From Iris pallida (lineage: Eukaryota; Streptophyta; Magnoliopsida; Asparagales; Iridaceae), in the NCBI GenBank assembly GCA_029216955.1, contig JANAVB010009599.1, positions 2,534,740 through 2,598,739 on the forward strand: a stretch of DNA of 64,000 bases, given 5' to 3'. A model generated the notes under the pieces. That model did not search any database, had not been told where the DNA came from, and worked only from the letters and a program-made list of their open reading frames with translations. The translations under genes were made by a program, and so were the position numbers. How positions within the stretch are numbered: the stretch's first letter is position 1; each line of letters starts with the position of its first letter. Positions 56,587 to 64,000 of this stretch are shown in pieces.

Positions 56587-58469
56587 CCTAGCCATGGATT
56601 TTCTCTCCATCAATCCACTCCACACATTCCCACATGACACTCATACACACAACCCCCCCTGGCCGACCCTAACATTTAGAAAATCTCTCTCTATCTCTAT
56701 TTTTCCCCTCTCTTATTTATTATTCCCACATATCCCTTTCTTTCTCTCTACTTTCTCTCCCACTCTCTTTTTTCAACAGCAACACCAACACTATTTCAAC
56801 AGCTCCCCACTCCCATGGCCGACAGCCCTATTCTTCTTCTTCCTCCTCATCATCCCCTACACCTCTACCACCTTCATATTTCCTTTTCTCCTCCTCATAC
56901 CTTGTCGCCGCCGTGGCCGCGCCCTGGCCGCGTCGTGGGTGCGCCGCCGCTTGGCCAGCAACCCTCGCAGCAGCAGGAACGTTGGCAGCAGCAGCTGGCG
57001 CCGTTACCGGTAGCCGTGCGCCGCCGCGACCGTCACCGTCGCCGGCGAGCCACCACGGGCTGTGCGTGGGTCGGGCGCACCTCCCCGTGGATGCCGCCGT
57101 CCTCCAGGACGCGCCGTCTAGGCTATTCGTGCATTTCGTACAAAATCTCGTCGTGACGCGCTCGGATCGGATCCAGAATGTGCACCTCATCGCAGCGACT
57201 TCGCACGCATTTTTTAAAAAATCTGACCATTGGACGACGAACTCTTTGCTCCTCGCAATCTCGGTGTATCCCTCTTCACTCCCCTCAATTATCGTCCGTT
57301 AATTTTATCGTTTGATAATCAAAACCGGCCACCAAGTTGATGCTTTAAATTGTATTATTTTTGGACAATTTTGTGAAACCAACTTCGTGAGTTCGTATCT
57401 CCTCCATCGCAGCTCCGTCTGACGTGCCACTGGTTCCTATGCGCAGCTGGTATAACCCCCTTCCTATCCCTTAAGTTTCATTTTATTGTGAGCACGTTTG
57501 ACTAGTTGAATTTGACGCCAAAGTTGGTCGTCCGAATTTATAATTTATAACTTGTTAAATTCCATTTTTGAACCCGGGACTCCGGATTTCAATTCTGACA
57601 CCACTAGTAGACTCGCGGCGTCGTTCTGGCTCGAATTCATATATAGTTTGTTAGATTTGGAGGACGTGGGCCCTGTGACGCATATTGGTGTAAAGCGGGT
57701 CCCACAGTCTGGATCAACGAGACTTTTTGACACCGGTTCATCGAAATCTAATTCTGGACATACCGTTGAGTTCGTATCGTCATTCTAGACTTGTTGACAT
57801 ATAATTTGCTAAGTTTTGAGGATATTGGCTATGACATGCTTTTTCGTGTAAATCGAAATTTCAATGTCCTGGTCAACGGACCAATTTGAGATCGGATCAA
57901 CGGAATCCAATTATGGATATACCGTTGGGTTCGTATCTTCATTCTGGATTTGTGGACATATAATTTTTTAGGTTTAGTAGACTAGTATTCTTTTACGTTT
58001 TTCGGTGCAAAGCGGGTCCGACACTGACACCGTTTTGGCCCAAAATTACCTTTTTGCCCCTGTATCCAAATTGGACTTATGGATAGGCTATCCTAGCTGA
58101 TTTGACCATTCTGGACACGTTGGTGATGTTTGTTTCATCATCCGACAATGTTTGTAGATATTTTCTCTTTGTATTATCTTTTATTATAATTAATTTTTAT
58201 TAAGTTTGTATTTCGGAATTAGTACAACGAAACTGAGATCAGTCGATTCCAGTGATCTCACATTGCTGAAATTGGCAAGATGATCATGTGGATCACTGTG
58301 ATAAGATTATTAACCTTACCGTTGATTATCTTATCTCGATTTGCATGTCGTACGTTTCGATTTACGAATAACGAGGTACAACTTGATATTTTAATTCTTA
58401 GATTAGAGTTGATCCAGTTTGAGCAAGATATATGGTATCTTGGTAGGTAAATATTAAGAATAGTATGCT

Positions 58470-58720
58470 TAGGCTAATTTTGACCTTGGTTGACCAAGTT
58501 TGACTGCTTTGACCAAAAGTCAACTATCAGTCAACACTTGGCCTAGAACTTGAACAGAGTTGACCAGTTGACCAAAAGTCAACTGTAGTCAACGTTAGCC
58601 TAGTTTGACCTAGAGTTGACTAGTTGATCAAAAGTCAACTGTAAGTCAACCTTTGACCTAGTGTGACTCAGTGTGACCTAGTTTGACTTAGTTGGACTGA
58701 GATTGACCTAGATTACATAA
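58470..58720. repeat. TTGAC(C/T) cluster in LTR copy d
   Basis: Dense TTGACC/TTGACT and GTCAAC words in both directions, the same as 42,130-42,400 in copy c and the reversed 39,985-40,110 in copy a. TTGAC is the W-box core bound by WRKY proteins; function here is only a possibility. Confidence 0.7.
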
Positions 58721-60139
58721 CTTATACTATATAATCCTGCCTAACACTGTTGCACCCTAATTAGCTTATATATATCTCATCTTTAGGTTTGTGGCATCAC
58801 TCTGAGCATCGACCCCATTTGACAGCTTATGACTGCAGGCGAGTACATTCACTGATAGTTTTTATTGTCTTGATATCTGCTATATCCGATTCAGTTGTAG
58901 TATCTTACTTGAATTCCTGACACGATGGTTCACGAACTAGTATATGTCGGATCATGACATGAGATGTTGTTCCTAGATTTTCTTGGTATATTGGTACATT
59001 TTCTGTCTTGTTTCCATATACTTGTATAGACACCGATTCCTGAGAGGAAGTAGCTACCCTCTTAGGGAATCTCGTGTCATGACGTGTCATGTCTGGATCC
59101 ATTATACTACTCGGGGTTTGGAATTATTAGGGGCTATGTGATCAAAGCCACCCTGTCACTATATTCTTGTGCTTGTGCCACTCTCACCTCACGTAGGGTG
59201 TAGCGAGATCTTATTTCTTTTGCTCGTTATCCAGGTTGGCCGGCATGACCCTTTCAAGTGATTTTCATGTGATTGTCGGGCCAAGTGGATAGCCTGTCCT
59301 GTAACTTTCTAAAGCCGATCACATAACGCCCTAATAATTTATGGCACATTTTATATTTATTTTATCACATCATATATCCTGCTCAGTTCTACATTCAGTA
59401 CTTTTCTTACCATGTTATGATATTCAGTACTCACATGTTCTACATTATCTTATGCTAAACCTTGATTGGAGGCTAAGTTCTGTTCGGAAGAAGGGTTACA
59501 ACCCCGGTCCTTGTTTGGTTTATGGGTTGTAACTTGGCTTCCGAATAGCTCTCAAGTCATCCTATATCTTTGTCTTGTATTTCATTATAATTGTCTCTTA
59601 TAGAATTTGTCAATTCATATGGAACTGCTGTTAGTACTTGTACTTGCTCATTTTCCTGACAGGATAACCGTTGATGTTTACAGAGTACATGTTAGCCGAT
59701 TGCTCTACCTTTTACGGGTATGGCCAGGATAGAGTTTAATGAGACATTACCCCTGGAGGCTGTAGATGATATAGTCCCTGTTTAGACTGTTAGATAGGTT
59801 TGCCTGGACTGCGATCCGCTAGTATTTTCAGACTGTAGTTTTTATATTATATTTTGAGTTTCTGTGATGTGTTTATATCTCTGAGCTTGTGTTAGATCTT
59901 GAACTCCTTTCCGGTTTTCCTTTCTATCATATTTCCATTTCATGCTATCTATCCTAGTTTGTCTTGTGATTGAGTTATGCCATATTATACCTCCGTGCGG
60001 AGATGACAGGTACCCTTATATTTTGTCTAGTTGTAGTATTTATAGACGACCTATACAACGTTCTACCGCTGATTCGGCGGCGTAGGCTGGACATAACCAT
60101 GTACTTGTGCCCCTAATCAGGGTGCAGGTCGTGACAAAA

Positions 60140-62835
60140 TGTGTGAGTGTGAGTTGAACTCAGATTTTAGAAAATCAGTGAGGGTACCAATCAGTTTACC
60201 AAATTTTCAGGAATCAGTCAATGCACATTCGAAAAACCCAAACCTAATTCAATGTGTGAATCCTAACATGCCACTAAGCTCATATATACATAGGTGAAAC
60301 ATCATTACAATTAAACCAATCCACAAAATCAGTAAACACATGACAGTTCATTAATTCTCAGGTTTCCAGTTTATGTGTGTGTGTCAATAAGGCATATATA
60401 TGTGTGTGTATCCACATTCTCAGGAAAATAGTGGGTGTGTGTAATGAACATTATGTTCTCAGGTTCACAGGTTTTGCATAAGGGCATAGATGTGTGTGTA
60501 TGTGGCAAAACAGTGTGCAAATCCTCAGGTTTTGTACTATGTGTATAGATACAAAAAAAATCAATGTGTGTACACACAAATCAGTGTAATATGTATGAGT
60601 GTATAGGAATATCAGTGTTGCACATTCTCAGATTTTGTAGTGTGTACCCAACAGTGTATCAGTGGTTATATGGAATGATACTTAGAAGAGGATATGAATA
60701 TAGACTGAATTGATCAACTGAATCATAATCAGTGAATAGACTGATGTCTAAGCTAAGGAAAGGGCAAGATGTTTGGGCTATAACATCAACATATATGACT
60801 GAACCTATAGTGATGCAGGGTCTGAACTAGACACCTAAATGCAAGGCAATATCAAACATGGGAACTGATAGGTAAAGGTAAGGGATCTGAACATTCAACC
60901 AAGTCAAAATTGAATCAAGGCAAACCCAGTTATATATAACATTCAAAAACCCATTAAACTCAGTTTTTATGTTTCAATCTCAGGTTTGAATTGGGAAAAA
61001 TTCTCAGTTTTTGCTATTCAGTCGAATGTATGAACTCAAATACAAGCAACATGCATATCATTGAATCCCAGCTGTGCAAACATAATCTCATATATGTACA
61101 TATATAAATAACATCTAATTAACCATAATTTAACATTTAAATTACATTTTAAAATCCTAAATTATATGAAGAACAGCATGTATCAGAGGAAGAGGATAAA
61201 ACCCAATTTCGAATTCGAAAACTCAGCAAAACATCAAATTAATAGTGCGTATTGTGTCGTGTACACATGAGCATGCTTCACAGGTAGTGTCGTGTCCATA
61301 AAGTGGAACACGACGTGTCTAAATATCAAAAACACACAGACACGAGTCTGTGCACAGAACTGCCTCGTACAGCGAGGATACGGGCTCGTGCACGCGACAC
61401 ATGACACACGAGGCTCTGTGCCCGTGTCGTTGTGTTCGCCCAACATAGGGCAACACATTCGTGTCCCTAACACGTCACCACGACGTGTCCACGAGGGACA
61501 CGAAGCCCGTATCAGTGAAGGCTTGTGCGATAGTGCGTGTGTGTGTAAAATTAGTGCGGGTGATATTTCTCCCAATCTACTCGATAATGTAACCTGAAAT
61601 TTGGTTAGTGTAGTGTCAGACACGTGGCCTGGGTGTCCACAAATTTTTGTGTCAAGACGTGCTGTGTCGTGTCCACTGGGATACCTGAGAGACAGAGCAA
61701 CCGTGCGGGGGCTCGTGCACAGGTTCGTGTCCAGATTTAGACACGAATCCGACTCGAAATTGTGCTTAGTCAGTGGGGTTTCGAAAACACACATCTAGGG
61801 CTTTCCAAATATGAAATTAGTTTTGAAAATGGAGAATAAAAAGTTCATTGAGACATTTCATCAAATACACACATAGACATATTGATACGTGTCCGATACG
61901 GACACGAAATGGACACGATTTCTAACCAAATTTGAGGGACAGCTAGGAGACACCTAGATCTAGACAAGGATGCAAAGAAATCAGAATAATAACACAATCT
62001 AAGGAGTTTACCTATAGGTTGTCCAGTGGCAAGAAAAGCTCCAAAATAGAGTGTTCCTCCTTGCTAGCTCAAATCCCCAAATTGCTCAAAAGCTGAGATT
62101 ACTCTCCATAACCAGAAAATAGAGGAGTATTAGACTTTATTGCAAGAAACTAGAGTCAAAAAGGAATTAAAATGGAAAAACTATAGATTGGGGAAGAATG
62201 GCCATACCTTTCTTTTTCTAAGTGTTGATTCAATACAAAAGAGGCAAGAACCAAATGAAGAGAGATTTTATAGGGCGAAAAACTCTAGGTGGCTGGTCAT
62301 AAAAGGATAAAATTAGGGAGGGTTACACTAGTGGGCTATGGGCCAATTTGAATAGCCATGGAATCAATTCATAAGTCTAAGCCTATAAACCTAACCATTA
62401 ATCCTCATATTTGAATCTTGATTTCTAAATGACTAACTTAGGTTGACTTAAGTTAGACTAGGGTCTCACCATGCTAATCAAGTCACTATAGCTAGGTTAA
62501 CATCTAGGTTAGTCTCTTAAGTCACAACTAGTAAAAGTCAAAATCAACAACCATCAATCCAATAATTAATCAAATAATTCTAATAAGTCAAAATGACCAA
62601 ATTACCCTTAGGATAAAAATGATAAATAGACATTCCAAATCACATGGTTAGGCTCTAGGTCAGACAGTCTCTAGGATTTCACTAGCAGCACATCAAAATC
62701 ACAAGTCATGACTTTAAAATAGTTTTAAAAATGATTAAAAATTACCAAAAATTATATTATGATTTAAATATCATAATAAATAATTAAAATCACAAAATTT
62801 CAAAATTATCCTCATTCAGAAAATTGGGTATTACA
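60140..62835 (-). repeat. 3' LTR of the rightmost element
   Basis: Plus strand TGTGTGAGTG ... GGGTATTACA. The right boundary is supported by the polypurine tract, the left one only by the TG dinucleotide next to the end of copy d. A GT-rich part lies at 60,370-60,650. A region dense in ACACGA/CGTGTC words lies at 61,240-61,760. Confidence 0.65.
62265..62272 (-). promoter_or_regulatory. TATA box in the rightmost LTR
   Basis: Minus strand CCCTATAAAATCTCTC, about 560 bases into the LTR. It is the likely promoter of this element family. Confidence 0.55.
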
Positions 62836-62866
62836 AGTCTACCCTCCTTAGAGAAATTTTATCCTC
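62836..62866 (-). promoter_or_regulatory. Polypurine-tract region of the rightmost element
   Basis: The minus strand reads GAGGATAAAATTTCTCTAAG, then GAGGGTAGACT, directly before TGTAATACCC. Confidence 0.75.
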
Positions 62867-63360
62867 GAAATTAAGATGGTAGTACTCCTTCTAGGTCAAA
62901 CACCCCCACAATCATAGTCTCAAATCACACAGTTCCATAATCATATACGTCTGTCCAAAATCATGATACTCAGAATCTTTGTCATGCTAGTGAGCAAGGC
63001 TACGATAATCACAGAGTCCTTGACTAAGGTACATACCTCTAGAATCATGGTATTTAAAATTTTTGTATTGTCGTATGCTTGGCAGCGAAAACCTTAAATT
63101 CTTACACCCGAAAAATACGTCCAAAATTCGACTATATGTCCTCACTATGCCAGCTAACACGACTACCGAAGATTCTAGATACCATAACTGAGGTGACCTA
63201 GCCCATATGACTTATCTCAACAGAAAACCAATCATATCACAAGAACAACAAAATAAAATTGATCAATCAACAAGGAAAATATGGAATCGAATTTCAAGAC
63301 AGTTATAAAAGACAATTGCGGAAATGGAATCGAGAAGAACGGAACCAGCAGCAAGATCTC
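62867..63360 (-). other. Non-coding DNA between gag and the polypurine tract
   Basis: All minus-strand frames are closed by many stops and there is no protease or RT motif. If the element had lost pol by deletion, the scar would lie here. Confidence 0.6.
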
Positions 63361-64000
63361 CAATGGCCTATGCATCCTCGACTGTCATGGCGAAAGCTCG
63401 CCCCTGCTGGTTTTCCCTGGCCTGCTGCTGATACTGCAAGTACCTCTGCTGCTGAGTTGGTAAGGGTAATCCCTTATGCTGGCCTACCGGAGCCCTGGCA
63501 CCTGGTCCTTGAACTGTTCGTCCAAATGACTCAGGACACTCTCTCAGCCGATGATCGGATCCTCTACAAAGCAAACATCTGTCCAGCCTCTTCCGACATT
63601 CACCCCAATCGTGCCCTGGTTTCTTACAGAAAGGGCAAAGGATAACAAGTTGCTGTCTCGAGGCCTGCTGCTGCCTCTGCTGCACCTGCTGAAAGGGTAC
63701 ACGGTCCTAAAACTGCTGTTGCTGAAAGTAGACCCTCGGCTGCTGATACTGCTGAATCTGTAAGTGGGGCCTCTGCTGCGAATACTGCTGCTGAATCTGT
63801 AAGTGGGACATCTGCTGCGGATACTGCTGCTGAATCTGTAAGTGGGGCATCTGCTGCGGATACTACTGCTGAATCTGTAAGTGGGGCCTCTTGGCTGGGC
63901 CCGTACTGCCACTAACTCCCTGAGTGTCTCGCGTCCTCTTCTCCTTCAGCCAAAGATCGTCCTCCGCTGCCATGGTTCCTACCAGAATCTGCTCGAAAGT
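63361..64000 (-). pseudogene. gag: gag C-terminal part with two zinc knuckles and Gln-rich repeats
   Basis: On the minus strand, four copies of a 39-base unit (period 39, 63,735-63,895) encode PHLQIQQQYPQQM-like repeats. After a glutamine-rich linker come two intact CCHC knuckles, CPFCKKPGHDWGEC and CLLCRGSDHRLREC. A second glutamine-rich tail follows (PTQQQRYLQYQQQ), and the frame stops at 63,368. In-frame stops are present within the repeats (about 63,868) and after FQQQQF (about 63,710). The N-terminal Gag core lies beyond the window. Gag would bind and package element RNA. The frame ends where protease normally starts (AMTVEDA), so it is a gag-only arrangement. Confidence 0.75.

Larger units (their letters stand above)
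40758..60136 (+). mobile_element. LARD-like non-coding LTR element, host of the Tekay insertion
   Basis: Two direct copies of a large LTR (partial 40,758-43,791; full 55,704-60,136, 4.43 kb, TGTAAGCCC ... GTCGTGACA) enclose internal DNA at 43,792-43,923 and 54,083-55,703. That internal DNA has no gag or pol and carries degenerate tandem repeats. A chromovirus-like pre-polypurine motif sits before the 3' LTR. Very long LTRs with a non-coding interior are the LARD layout. The left end is rearranged and no target duplication can be seen, so the boundaries are partly inferred. Confidence 0.6.
55704..60136 (+). repeat. 3' LTR of the LARD-like element (copy d)
   Basis: Starts TGTAAGCCCCC after the polypurine tract and ends GCAGGTCGTGACA. 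The last 3 kb match 40,758-43,791, and the reversed terminus equals the starts of copies a and b. It holds a TATA-like TATTTAAAT at 56,578-56,586 followed by a CT-rich leader and a GC-rich stretch (56,890-57,115). ORFs there (56,594-57,302) are low-complexity and unlikely to be genes. Confidence 0.75.
60140..64000 (-). mobile_element. Non-autonomous or deleted Gypsy LTR element, right end outside the window
   Basis: Minus-strand element. Its 3' LTR is at 60,140-62,835 (minus-strand start TGTAATACCC, end CTCACACA), a chromovirus-like polypurine motif lies at 62,836-62,866, about 500 bases of non-coding DNA follow, and then the C-terminal part of a gag. No protease, RT or integrase lies between gag and the LTR. 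The 5' LTR and target duplication are beyond 64,000. Confidence 0.75.

Noticed and set aside
56594..57302. Overlapping ORFs of 113-139 codons in LTR copy d
   Set aside because: They lie in the CT-rich and GC-rich leader part of an LTR and are low-complexity. A signal-peptide-like start is due to the pyrimidine bias.
38772..60136. A single giant inverted-repeat DNA transposon with TGTCACGACC ends
   Set aside because: The ends are LTR termini of one family in opposite orientations. No target duplication was found, and the interior has LTR-element signals (polypurine tract, direct LTR pair).

Overview
This is a plant nuclear DNA window made almost entirely of nested transposable elements. I found no convincing single-copy host gene, tRNA, rRNA or CRISPR array. 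The elements point to an angiosperm with a large repeat-rich genome: Tat-type and chromovirus (Tekay/Del-type) Gypsy LTR retrotransposons, a CACTA (En/Spm) transposon with TNP2-like and TNPA-like genes, and plant L1-type LINEs with DUF4283-type ORF1. I cannot name the species or decide between monocot and dicot.

Left third (1-25,100). A minus-strand LINE remnant (LINE B: ORF1 at 11,771-13,195, 3' end and (AT)n tail at 1,514-1,709) is split by a 9.95 kb Tat-lineage Gypsy element at 1,715-11,664 (minus strand, 5-bp duplication CTCGA). That element has gag, protease, reverse transcriptase and two RNase H regions in broken frames, no integrase, and the start of an antisense ORF with its own TATA box. 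To its right lie a second minus-strand LINE scrap (LINE A, 13.3-13.9 kb), three tandem repeat units (13.99-14.35 kb) and a GC-rich block. A long plus-strand LINE (LINE C, 15.07-24.87 kb) follows, split by a gag-only LTR element at 18,828-23,812 (minus strand, duplication GGATC).

Middle (24,700-38,771). A 5'-truncated plus-strand LINE (LINE D) starts right after the (AT)n tail of LINE C. It is split by a 12.75 kb CACTA transposon at 25,104-37,857 (15-bp terminal inverted repeats, duplication AGG). The TNP2-like transposase is broken. The TNPA-like gene can be read as five exons with GT-AG introns and no stop codon.

Right (38,772-64,000). LINE D is cut by LTR fragments of one large family, first in minus and then in plus orientation. 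A plus-oriented LTR pair of that family (40,758-43,791 and 55,704-60,136) encloses non-coding internal DNA, resembling a LARD. Into this host a 10.15 kb Tekay-type chromovirus inserted at 43,924-54,077 (duplication GAATC). Its gag-pol stays in one frame with nine stops. A last minus-strand LTR element (60,140 to beyond the window end) shows one complete 2.7 kb LTR and a gag with two zinc knuckles.

Order of events read from the nesting: the LINEs are oldest; the Tat element, the gag-only element, the CACTA element and the LTR complex each landed in a LINE; the Tekay element landed inside the LARD-like element. Autonomous chromoviruses like the Tekay copy could have supplied proteins to the gag-only and non-coding elements, because all four share a similar pre-polypurine-tract motif. 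That last point is inference.
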